Below are positions 35,955 through 44,443 of a stretch of DNA of 64,000 nucleotides, piece after piece; within the stretch, counting starts at the first letter, position 1, and each line of letters begins with the position of its first letter. The stretch is from Methanococcoides burtonii DSM 6242. GTDB lineage: Archaea > Halobacteriota > Methanosarcinia > Methanosarcinales > Methanosarcinaceae. Where the stretch lies: assembly GCF_000013725.1 (NCBI RefSeq), contig NC_007955.1, forward strand, positions 248,001 to 312,000, given 5' to 3'. A program made the position numbers and the translations under genes. Below the pieces are notes generated by a model. The model was not told the origin of the DNA. It made no database searches and worked only from the letters and a program-made list of their open reading frames with translations.

Positions 35955-37457
35955 TTATTGCCTCCTTGCGAGCAGTTTACTGATATCATCGCTTGTGATT
36001 ATACCAACCACTTGTTTCTTTGCATCGATGACAGGAAGTGCAGAAACATTGTTGCTGTCAAGTTTGAAAGCTGCAATGTCTATTGCTTCATCCGGGCTTG
36101 TTGTCACCACATCTTTTGTCATGATATCTTTAACAAGATCATATTCCGCTTTTGCAACGGCTTTGGAAATATCCCATGCGGTCACGATACCCACAAGAGA
36201 ATTATCCTTATCGACCACAGGAAGATGGCTGAACTGTTTATCCATGATGGTTTTTGCAGCGTCGTTAAAGCTTGCTTCTGCCTGAATGATACTAACGTCC
36301 GAAGTCATGATATCCCCCACCAGAGGACTAACACGAGATAATTTCATCGAGTTGCATGCAGTATCCCTTGGAAGACGTTCCACAGGCATGCTGACAAAAA
36401 ACTCACCGCTTTTTATCCAATCTTTAAGTTCATTGGCGATCTGGCGGGACTTCTTGAAACTTGAGAGAGATGAGGTCGTTACTTCCTTACCATTGACATC
36501 GATCGAACCGGAACGCAATTCGCCATAAGTGACAGACCTGATAGCAGGACGATTGCTGCTGGGAATACCATAATCAAGAAGATTTGTAACGATATCGTCA
36601 TCCGTTACAGCAGTGGCTTTTGCAATATCCTCATTGAGCACCGGTATTGGAATACCCATTCCAACATAAAGGGAAGTTCCATATCCTTCAAAACTGGCAG
36701 CACGAATGTATTCCGAGCTCATCTCCTTTAAATCACCTTTAAGCATGAGTGTTCCAAAACCTGATTCTGGAGAGTGTTGAGTACCTTCGCCTACGATGTA
36801 GCCCTGAGCACCACCAAGGAAGATACGTGTGCCTGTGCCTATGGTCTCATAGTTCGGATCATTGTGCATTGGAGAAAGCACTCCGGCACCAGAGAAGGTT
36901 ACATTGCCATGATTCGGCAGTAGAGTACCCATATAGGTATTCAGAGTATGATTAGTACTATTAGTAGCAGCGTTGTATTTCTGGTATGCGTTACGAGGAT
37001 TCAGCATAATAGCCTGATTCAGATCATAAATGTTGATGGTGGTATCGATAACCGTTCGTGGATAACAGTCCGTTCCAGGAGAAGTTCCATGTACATCGAT
37101 GGACCTGCCACGGATTAGATCTTCTATGACATGAGCACCACCGTATTCCAGACCTTTGGAACGGGATGCCTGCGTGGCCCCTAGGTATGCATCGACTGCA
37201 GCAACACCTGAATAAGCCTCAACATCGTTAAGCCAGAGCTTGTTTATTCTGATAGGAGGTTCCGAGTGACCAAAATTTAACCATACGCCGGAAGAACACA
37301 TGGCTCCGAAAGTACCGGTAGTTACGACATCAACTTCCTTTGCCGCACCTTCTGCACCTAACTCACCCACGATATCTACCATTTCTTCAGCAGTCACTAC
37401 ATTGACACTACCGTCACGAATCCTGCCATTGATCTCATGTATTGTTTTTTTGACCAT
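35955..37457 (-). CDS. DUF39 homocysteine synthase with C-terminal CBS pair
   Basis: The first 370 residues are a DUF39 domain. The two cysteines known to matter in the Methanosarcina protein are here at residues 54 (FGAMCSSG) and 131 (PGTDCYPRT). Two CBS domains (about residues 385-500: IMTSDVSIIQAEAS and IMTKDVVTTSPDEA) follow and may sense an adenosyl ligand. The enzyme introduces sulfur into an aspartate-semialdehyde-derived acceptor together with the downstream NIL-ferredoxin. The start at 37457 has GAGGTAG upstream. Confidence 0.92.
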   Translation of the reverse strand: MVKKTIHEINGRIRDGSVNVVTAEEMVDIVGELGAEGAAKEVDVVTTGTFGAMCSSGVWLNFGHSEPPIRINKLWLNDVEAYSGVAAVDAYLGATQASRSKGLEYGGAHVIEDLIRGRSIDVHGTSPGTDCYPRTVIDTTINIYDLNQAIMLNPRNAYQKYNAATNSTNHTLNTYMGTLLPNHGNVTFSGAGVLSPMHNDPNYETIGTGTRIFLGGAQGYIVGEGTQHSPESGFGTLMLKGDLKEMSSEYIRAASFEGYGTSLYVGMGIPIPVLNEDIAKATAVTDDDIVTNLLDYGIPSSNRPAIRSVTYGELRSGSIDVNGKEVTTSSLSSFKKSRQIANELKDWIKSGEFFVSMPVERLPRDTACNSMKLSRVSPLVGDIMTSDVSIIQAEASFNDAAKTIMDKQFSHLPVVDKDNSLVGIVTAWDISKAVAKAEYDLVKDIMTKDVVTTSPDEAIDIAAFKLDSNNVSALPVIDAKKQVVGIITSDDISKLLARRQ

Positions 37458-37655
37458 ATCTACTACCTCTGCCTGCTAACGAGTAATAATCAACGGTGCA
37501 TATATTACTTCCGGTTATTTCAGACATTAATTAAAGGTCAAAATGATAGCCTACAAGATAATAAAAAAGATGAAAGACAAAAACAAATTGAGTAGAAAAG
37601 AAGAATAAAAACAACAGAATGATCAAAACATAATTCAAATTGAAATAAATAAAAA

Positions 37656-37682
37656 GAATGAATGAATGAATGAATGAATGAG
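37656..37682. repeat. Tetranucleotide microsatellite (GAAT)n
   Basis: GAAT is repeated six to seven times without error, ending 14 bp before the stop codon of the histidine kinase gene, in an otherwise featureless 240-bp gap. Length variation here would not alter a protein. Confidence 0.8.
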
Positions 37683-37695
37683 ACGAGAAAGATAC

Positions 37696-39366
37696 TCATT
37701 TTGGTAACAGTATATGGACTGTCGTACCAAACCCTTCCAGACTCTTCAACCAGATCTTTCCATTATGCACATCAATGATCCTTTTTGATACATGCAAACC
37801 TATACCAGTCCCACCATACATCCGAGTAAGTGAACCATCGACCTGGTAGAAGCTGTCAAATACCTTATCCACTTTGTTTTTTGGAATTCCGATGCCATTG
37901 TCCTTGATCCGAAGATGGATATGATCAGCTTCATCTTGTACCGAGACGATAACTTCCCCTTCCAACATAAATTTCACAGCATTGTCCAAAATATTGTTCA
38001 ATGCGGTTGTCAGCCTTTCTTCATCCCCATAGATGACCGGAATATTTTCAGGAATTTCATCCCTGAAGACAATGTTGTTGCTGCCAGCTTGAACACGGGC
38101 CTTTTCAAGGGAATTAAGAATTAATCTCTTGATGGGGAGGGGGACAAAATCATACTTATACTTACCCTCTTTTTCCATACACATATAAAGCAGTGAATCG
38201 ATAAGGTCTTTCAATCGCTCCGCATTACGCACAACTGCATCATTAGCTTTTTTCTGTTCAACATTAAGCGGACCAAATTTACCATCACCCAGAAGCTCAC
38301 TGAAGCCTTTGATAGAGATCATGGGCGTTTTTAGCTCATGGCTCAGGTTTGCAAAGAATTCATTTTTAAGGTTGTCAAGCGACCTTAGTTCATCATAGGC
38401 TTTTTGAGTCTTTTCGAACAATTGTGCATTCTCAATAGCGATACCAATATGCTTTCCAACATGTTCAAGGACCTGCAAGTTCTTCTCAGATAGAGGATAT
38501 CCGGGAGGAAGTACAAGCAGGACAAAGCCTACGACCTTGTCCCTCGAATGAAGATAAAAAGTTAGATTTGTTTTTGTTACAAAACGAGAACCTTGACGTA
38601 TGAGCTCATCCGAAACAATAGTATTTTTAGGCAGGTTAGTCACGTTCTTGAACATATCCTCATTCTGAGAATAGTGGATAGTAGACGCAAGCACATCATC
38701 CGTACCAATGTTCGCCCTGAGGTTTGCTTTATATTGATCATGATCGATTATGTAGACACCGCCAGCATCGATCTTGAAAAGGTCCCCAAGTTCCATTAGA
38801 ATTTCAGCAAGCAGATCATCAATATCAAGGGATTCTGATGCAAGTGTCACAGCAGAATAAAGTACAGAAATATCACGTTCATGATCTGCAATCGATTGTT
38901 CAGCACGCTTTCGGCCAGTTATGTCAAAAAGGATACCATAGAAGTGATCGACAGTTGAATCAGTTGTTCGATGTATCACTGTCGTTTCATAGACCCATTT
39001 TATATCATTGGATTCTGTTACGATCCTGTACTCACAATTGAACTCATCTATCCCGGCATTGACAGACTCCGAAATTATGTCCTTGACACCATCACGATCA
39101 TCCGGATGTATGATGCTGTCATAAAGTAATGTGCCAGTAACAAAATCTTCTTTTGAGTAACCGAACCTTTCAATGTTATCGGTCACGAACTCGACCGGAC
39201 GGTCATCTTTTGCACACCAGAAAAATACAACAGCAGGACTCTTGCTAATAACAGATTCTAACCGAATTTTTGTTTCGGCTGACAATTTTATTTCTTCAAG
39301 GGATTGACGAAGCGCAGATTCAAGATCACTACTTATACCCTTAAGCATTTTATGTTCATCATTCAT
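37696..39366 (-). CDS. Cytoplasmic PAS-GAF sensor histidine kinase
   Basis: The protein of about 556 residues has no membrane helix. A PAS domain (about residues 45-155, with a PAC-like end IDEFNCEYRIVTE) is followed by a GAF domain (about 170-310), the phospho-acceptor H-box FANLSHELKTPMISIKGFSE (about 345) and the ATPase N, G1 and G2 boxes (NNILDNAVKF, DNGIGIPKNK, GGTGIGLHVSKR). It should autophosphorylate and pass phosphate to a response regulator that is not in this window. The start could be ATG 39366 or 39375. Confidence 0.92.
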   Translation of the reverse strand: MNDEHKMLKGISSDLESALRQSLEEIKLSAETKIRLESVISKSPAVVFFWCAKDDRPVEFVTDNIERFGYSKEDFVTGTLLYDSIIHPDDRDGVKDIISESVNAGIDEFNCEYRIVTESNDIKWVYETTVIHRTTDSTVDHFYGILFDITGRKRAEQSIADHERDISVLYSAVTLASESLDIDDLLAEILMELGDLFKIDAGGVYIIDHDQYKANLRANIGTDDVLASTIHYSQNEDMFKNVTNLPKNTIVSDELIRQGSRFVTKTNLTFYLHSRDKVVGFVLLVLPPGYPLSEKNLQVLEHVGKHIGIAIENAQLFEKTQKAYDELRSLDNLKNEFFANLSHELKTPMISIKGFSELLGDGKFGPLNVEQKKANDAVVRNAERLKDLIDSLLYMCMEKEGKYKYDFVPLPIKRLILNSLEKARVQAGSNNIVFRDEIPENIPVIYGDEERLTTALNNILDNAVKFMLEGEVIVSVQDEADHIHLRIKDNGIGIPKNKVDKVFDSFYQVDGSLTRMYGGTGIGLHVSKRIIDVHNGKIWLKSLEGFGTTVHILLPK

Positions 39367-39375
39367 ATGACCCAT

Positions 39376-39754
39376 CCCAATGGTCAGATACTATACTATA
39401 TATAATGAATATCCCTTCACATATATAAATGTGTATATGTTTTTCATTATATAATATACTTTTAATGCGATGCGAAATAATTATTGCAAAGTACTCATAA
39501 ATAATTTAGATGAAAACTGTTGATTGGTTTTATGCGTTGATATTATATTATATTATATTATATTATATTATAAGAACCAACATATAAATATTGTGTTTAC
39601 ATTTAGATTCCCTGGTCATGAGATGCAAAATCAGAAGATAAAACAACCATTGTTTAATAGACCCAATTTGTCCCAAAAACTTATTAAAGACAAACGAGTA
39701 TACCGAGAAGAAATTCCTTATAAATATTAATTAAATTAATAAAATCCAATTGAG
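39376..39754. other. Divergent promoter region with (TATTA)n microsatellite
   Basis: The gap between the histidine kinase and FKBP genes has no gene. At 39541-39572 the pentamer TATTA is repeated about six times. The rest is AT-rich, with TATA-like elements near 39405 and 39725 that could serve the two genes. Confidence 0.5.
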
Positions 39755-39763
39755 TTGATCATC

Positions 39764-40486
39764 TTGGCAATAGAAAAAGGAGATATCATTAAAGTATCAT
39801 ACACCGGAAAGTTCGGTGGAGACCAGATCTTTGATACGACCGACGAAGAGCTTGCAAAGGCAAACGAGATCTATAATCCACGCGGCATGTACGGTGGAGA
39901 TGTAGTTATCGTAGGCGCAGGACACACCATTGCAGGTCTTGATGAAGACTTTGCGGGTAAAGAGGTCGGCCACTCAGGCACAGTTATTATTGCACCTGAG
40001 AAAGGTTTTGGCGAACATGACCCAAAGCTTGTGGAGAACATATCCCTGACAAAGTTCAAGGACCAGAAAGCATTCCCTGGCATGAATGTTGAGCTTGATG
40101 ATAAAAGAGGAACTGTTGTAAAAGTCATCGGTCGCAGAGTACGTGTCGATTTCAACCACCCGCTCGCAGGAAAAGATATCAACTACGAATACTCCATTGA
40201 CGAGAAGATCGAGGAACCTATAGAGAAAGTAAAAGGCCTCCTTGCACTATATACAGGTGTTCCTGACCTCGAGGTTGCTATCGAGGACAACAAAGTATCC
40301 ATTGAGGTACCTGCAATGCTTTCATTCAACCAGCGCTGGTTAATGGCAAAGGGAAGAGTAGCAAGCGAACTTATAGAGCACCTTGGCCTCGAAAAAGTAA
40401 GCTACATCGAATCATACCCAGTTCAGATGCCTACACCGGTTGTTGAAGAAGCAAACGAAGAAGAAGTAACAGAAAGTGAAGAGTAA
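39764..40486 (+). CDS. FKBP-type peptidyl-prolyl isomerase
   Basis: The 240-residue protein is a long archaeal FKBP: an FKBP core with KGDIIKVSYTGKF at the start, the inserted flap domain (about residues 85-135, FNHPLAGKDINYEY), and a C-terminal extension of about 90 residues with a second small domain and an acidic tail. It acts as a cytosolic foldase/chaperone. The start is TTG at 39764, behind GTTGATC, a variant of the archaeal GGTGATC ribosome site; an upstream TTG at 39755 is less likely. Confidence 0.92.
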   Translation: MAIEKGDIIKVSYTGKFGGDQIFDTTDEELAKANEIYNPRGMYGGDVVIVGAGHTIAGLDEDFAGKEVGHSGTVIIAPEKGFGEHDPKLVENISLTKFKDQKAFPGMNVELDDKRGTVVKVIGRRVRVDFNHPLAGKDINYEYSIDEKIEEPIEKVKGLLALYTGVPDLEVAIEDNKVSIEVPAMLSFNQRWLMAKGRVASELIEHLGLEKVSYIESYPVQMPTPVVEEANEEEVTESEE

Positions 40487-40532
40487 TCCTCTTCACACCC
40501 TTTCTTTAAACATGTTCAATACTTTTTAAAGC

Positions 40533-40546
40533 AAAAGCTTTATACC
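40533..40546 (+). promoter_or_regulatory. Putative BRE/TATA element of the tRNA-Ser gene
   Basis: AAAAGCTTTATACC combines a purine-rich BRE-like start and a TATA-like core about 33 bp before the mature tRNA, the usual spacing for archaeal tRNA promoters. Confidence 0.55.
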
Positions 40547-40575
40547 TGAAAACGCTGTTTAGAAACCATTCATTT

Positions 40576-40661
40576 GCTGAGGTAGCCAAGTGGACTACGG
40601 CGCCGGTCTTGAAAACCGGTAGTGCTAACGCGCTGCAAGAGTTCGAATCTCTTCCTCAGCG
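40576..40661 (+). tRNA. tRNA-Ser (UGA)
   Basis: The acceptor stem pairs GCTGAGG at 40576 with CCTCAGC ending at 40660, followed by discriminator G. The anticodon stem CCGGT/ACCGG encloses CTTGAAA with anticodon TGA. A long variable arm (around 40620-40637) marks the serine class, and the T-arm has GTTCGAATC. No CCA is encoded and no intron is present. Confidence 0.97.
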
Positions 40662-40752
40662 TAAAATCAGCAGTATAGTGCTTGCTTACTTTCACCCCGC
40701 TTGGATTCTGTATATATGATGCAGAATTAATTCATGTGTGGAGGTGACAAGC

Positions 40753-40791
40753 ATGGAACTGTACAAGTATGAAAAAAATATCAATTGCTGA
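40753..40791 (+). CDS. 12-codon open reading frame behind a perfect ribosome site
   Basis: GGAGGTGA at 40740-40747 is a full-strength Shine-Dalgarno sequence placed five bases before ATG 40753. The frame then stops after only 12 codons (MELYKYEKNINC). It is either a tiny peptide gene or, more likely, the 5' stub of a gene whose body was deleted. The DNA after it, up to 41063, shows no other supportable gene. Confidence 0.35.
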   Translation: MELYKYEKNINC

Positions 40792-41063
40792 AAAGTAAAT
40801 TGATGATGCTAATTATTCTACCAAGAATAAAGAACCCATTTTTGAATTTGAAAATACTATTTTTGCTGCCAGTATTCAAAAGTGTAGCATCTGATTTTTT
40901 GTCTACACTGAAGTATATCACAGCACTTCTGCCTGATTCATTCACTCCCGATAAACATACGTATATATCATCTTTTTTTGATACTGGTTCCCAATCGCGA
41001 ACACTTGCATTTCGTGAAAAATTCACATGAAAAAAAGAAAGAAGGACAGATAAACTGCCCACA

Positions 41064-44000
41064 TCATTTTTTATTTCTTTTGCTTACTATCACTGTCGCC
41101 ATTCCCAATACAATTGCTATGCCAAATACTGCAAGTATTGGTTTATCCTTTTCAACCGGTTCTTCGTCCTCTATTGTCTGTTGTGGAGTTATGACGACCT
41201 CCTCTTCAGACACACTGGTTCCAACTTCATCTCCGACAATGGAGAAAAATGAGAAGCCCGGAGTATAAGCAACGAAGTAAAGGAACTCATCGTCATCCCG
41301 GGTCTGTGAAGAAGGAAGATCTTGCCACACCTCATGATATCGTGAAAGTCTTATTGTAGATGGATCAATGTTATTTTCTTTGATCCATTCCCGACTAACT
41401 TTAAAGTTGATTACGATATTGTCAGCATTGTGTTCTGAGATCATTCCATCAGATCCAACATTAATGCTCATGAACTCATAGGATATACCAGATGGCGACC
41501 CAACGTCATCGGGAACTTCATTCAACACCTGAACGGATGCAACAACAACACCTTCATTGTCTTTTGCATCAAAGCTGACCCCAAGGACAGGAGCATCACC
41601 AGCCGAGAACGTAAACTCTACCTTATTGCCACCCATGACATGTTTCAGTTCGGAAACTGTTGACCTAACATTTTCAGAAGGTTGACCTAACTTTGTATGA
41701 ACCCTTACTCCATTATCACTTGTTTGTGGATCACTTACTGTGACCAAGGAGACAGCAGAAGTGTTGTGGTAAAGTGTCGTATTATAGAACTCGATCGAGA
41801 AGATGTGTGTTCCCAACGAAGATTCTGTTGTATTAAAACTTGCATTCCCATCAGTAACTGCTTGTGTTGTGCCAATTCCAATACCATCCCTCAAGAACAC
41901 TGCATTCCCAATGAAAGTTTCACCATATTCCCCTTCCACAGTTGCACTTACCCATATAGTAGCACCTGGAGCAATAGATTGAGAAGAAGGTGAAATTACA
42001 ACCTCAATATCTCGTTTAGTGATGTTTATGTAGAATACTTCAGAATCATTGGATGCACTGGTTTGTGTAGTATTAGAATAGACCCTAATGACGTTCTCTG
42101 CGACCGTTGAGTTCAACAATGTATGATTGCACCACTTCAAGTCATCAGTGTTAATTGATCCCAAGGAAGAACCAGTTAACCACGGAACATTATAAGTAAC
42201 ATTAACATTGTCAGCATCTGTTTCAGTGCTAGTTACAGAATGATCTATGTTGAAATTGATTCCCCAGTCCTGTTCAATGCTAACAACATTTCCAAGGATA
42301 AGTGATGGACCACGTGTTGAAAACGTTTGTCCAGGGCAATAAAAACGCGTATCGTCATAGGAATCCCATAATTTTACTTTCCAGTAATATGTTTGTCCCC
42401 CATTTAGAGAGGAACCATTGTAAGTAATGTTATTTGATGAGCTACTCATCAATTTACCTGTATCCCACATATCACCATTTTCGGACGTTAGATTTGAAGA
42501 TGAAGATGATACGAGCAACTGATAAGCAGCCTGGCCATCGCCAGCATTGATATCAGAGAAGGTCCAGCTAAATTCAGGGATCATAGGAACGTATGTACCA
42601 TTAACTGCACCCTGGGAGAGTGGTGACGCGGCTATTGCAGGGTCATTGGCATCAATTACATTGACTGTGACGTTTTCAATGAGTGTGTTATTAGCAGCTT
42701 GCTGATCGGTCACAAGGACCTGAAGAGTATAGTTTGTTTTTGCCTCATAGTCCAAAGTGACAGTACCCAAGGAAGTCAGACGTATTTCACCATCATCTGA
42801 GTCGATGGCAAACAGACTTTGTCCATCCCCTCCTGCAAATAAATATGTGATATTGGAATCATTTAGACCACCATCACCATTGTCTGCTTGTGTATCATAC
42901 AACATTAATGCCAAACTCGTTTCATTTTCAGCTACTGAATAATTATCAGCAGAATTAAACACTGGAGCATTGCCATAGACAAACAGTGTAGAAGTGCCAG
43001 AAGCAAGTTCCCCATCCCCATCTTTAACTGTGATAGTATAGGTTCTGCCTGAAATAACATCACCTGAAGGACTACTGTCAGTGTAATTGTAAGTCAGTGA
43101 ACGAGCTAAGGAACTAACGATGTCATCAGTCAACAACTGCGCTCGAATATTATCAATACGCATTGTTGCACCAACTGCCCTCCCACCACTATTATCATAA
43201 CTACCAAGAATAAATTTAAATTGTAGATCAGAACTGTTCTTTGCTACAAGTACCTGCTGAGTTTGCCATGTGCTGCTTGACCCCTGGTCTGCAAACAATA
43301 TGCTGGTCTCAGAGTTAGTGTTGTCAATCAGTATTGCATAGGCCACATAATAATCGCTTGTTTGAGTTGCCATCCAATCAAACAATATTCTATCCCCCGC
43401 AGCAGCTGAAAAGTTTGAACTTATTGCGGAAGGACCCCAAATATAACCAAAACCCAGGTTAGTAGTCCCACGATTGGATAGTTTCAAACTGTAGGTCCCC
43501 TGACTAGCATCAGTATCTGCAGTTGCAAATTGACTAGCACTATCCAATATGTTGTTGAAATCATAGCCCCCCCCAACATCAGGATTACCGTCAACAGTTT
43601 CGTACATAACTGCTCTTAGTTCAGGAGTGTCCGGGATAGAAGATATACTTGAATTGATAGCCCATCCATCCATATTACCGGTTTCAAAATTATTATTAGT
43701 GGGCAAACTTGCTGTTTCTGTTACGAAATCAACTCGGAGTTTTTGACCATCCTGACCATCATATGTTGCATTAATGATACCGATTTTAACAACTCCACTG
43801 CCAGTCCCAACAAAAACATCACTACCATTGATGGAAATTTCACCATTTGAATTCGGAGAAGAAGAACTGTTTAGATCAAAATCATCATAAGAATTAGAAT
43901 TGCTAAGGATAAACTCAATATACCCATCACCATAACCAGTCCCATCTGAATTAGTGATAGCAAGATCATTGTCCATGATCGATATATTCTGCTCTTCGAT

Positions 44001-44129
44001 CGTTGAATTGTCTAAATTTGTAAAACTCGGAACAGATGCTTGTACAGATATACCGAGTACCACAAGAATTACAAAAACCAACACAATCAGAGTTTTATTA
44101 CCCCATCTACTGAATCTATTATGCATCAT
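41064..44129 (-). CDS. Large surface protein with cadherin-like and PGF-pre-PGF domains
   Basis: The 1021-residue protein has a signal peptide (residues 1-33), then long Asn/Ser/Thr-rich beta domains. A cadherin-like repeat at about 395-495 (YSVAENETSLALML and DYEAKTNYTLQVLVTD) and Ig/fibronectin-like segments to about 830 follow. A PGF-pre-PGF domain at about 845-985 ends in YFVAYTPGFSFFSIVGDE. The C-terminus is one membrane helix with a KRNKK stop. It is probably an S-layer-associated or adhesion protein; many N-glycosylation sequons support a surface location. Confidence 0.85.
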   Translation of the reverse strand: MMHNRFSRWGNKTLIVLVFVILVVLGISVQASVPSFTNLDNSTIEEQNISIMDNDLAITNSDGTGYGDGYIEFILSNSNSYDDFDLNSSSSPNSNGEISINGSDVFVGTGSGVVKIGIINATYDGQDGQKLRVDFVTETASLPTNNNFETGNMDGWAINSSISSIPDTPELRAVMYETVDGNPDVGGGYDFNNILDSASQFATADTDASQGTYSLKLSNRGTTNLGFGYIWGPSAISSNFSAAAGDRILFDWMATQTSDYYVAYAILIDNTNSETSILFADQGSSSTWQTQQVLVAKNSSDLQFKFILGSYDNSGGRAVGATMRIDNIRAQLLTDDIVSSLARSLTYNYTDSSPSGDVISGRTYTITVKDGDGELASGTSTLFVYGNAPVFNSADNYSVAENETSLALMLYDTQADNGDGGLNDSNITYLFAGGDGQSLFAIDSDDGEIRLTSLGTVTLDYEAKTNYTLQVLVTDQQAANNTLIENVTVNVIDANDPAIAASPLSQGAVNGTYVPMIPEFSWTFSDINAGDGQAAYQLLVSSSSSNLTSENGDMWDTGKLMSSSSNNITYNGSSLNGGQTYYWKVKLWDSYDDTRFYCPGQTFSTRGPSLILGNVVSIEQDWGINFNIDHSVTSTETDADNVNVTYNVPWLTGSSLGSINTDDLKWCNHTLLNSTVAENVIRVYSNTTQTSASNDSEVFYINITKRDIEVVISPSSQSIAPGATIWVSATVEGEYGETFIGNAVFLRDGIGIGTTQAVTDGNASFNTTESSLGTHIFSIEFYNTTLYHNTSAVSLVTVSDPQTSDNGVRVHTKLGQPSENVRSTVSELKHVMGGNKVEFTFSAGDAPVLGVSFDAKDNEGVVVASVQVLNEVPDDVGSPSGISYEFMSINVGSDGMISEHNADNIVINFKVSREWIKENNIDPSTIRLSRYHEVWQDLPSSQTRDDDEFLYFVAYTPGFSFFSIVGDEVGTSVSEEEVVITPQQTIEDEEPVEKDKPILAVFGIAIVLGMATVIVSKRNKK

Positions 44130-44346
44130 TTATCCTCCAATACTTTTGGATTTACCCTACATTAAGACCAGATCAAGCAGAAATACACTTATCCTTGACC
44201 TGGGAAAACCATATTAAATTAATTTATTAAATATATATTTCTAAATATTGATGTGATCGTACTTATTCGAAATATTAATTTTATTAGAATCTAAGCCATA
44301 TTGGTGCTTTCTTTGAAAGTATAATGCACAACCACAACCCAAATGT

Positions 44347-44375
44347 TATAATAATAATAATAATAATAATAATAA
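44347..44375. repeat. Trinucleotide microsatellite (AAT)n
   Basis: About nine uninterrupted ATA/AAT units lie in the 310-bp gap between the surface-protein gene and the IS66 element. The rest of that gap (44130-44443) is AT-rich and has no gene; the promoter of the surface protein should be within its first 100 bp. Confidence 0.85.
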
Positions 44376-44443
44376 ACCCTCATAAGATAGTATCTTATAT
44401 ATAATTTATCAATCGAAAACGGAGGAGTGTCATTAAATAAATC

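Noticed and set aside
40781-41062. 93-codon minus-strand frame after the large surface-protein gene
   Set aside because: It needs a GTG start without a ribosome site, lies directly after a stop codon and shows no family. It could be a decayed gene piece but cannot be supported.
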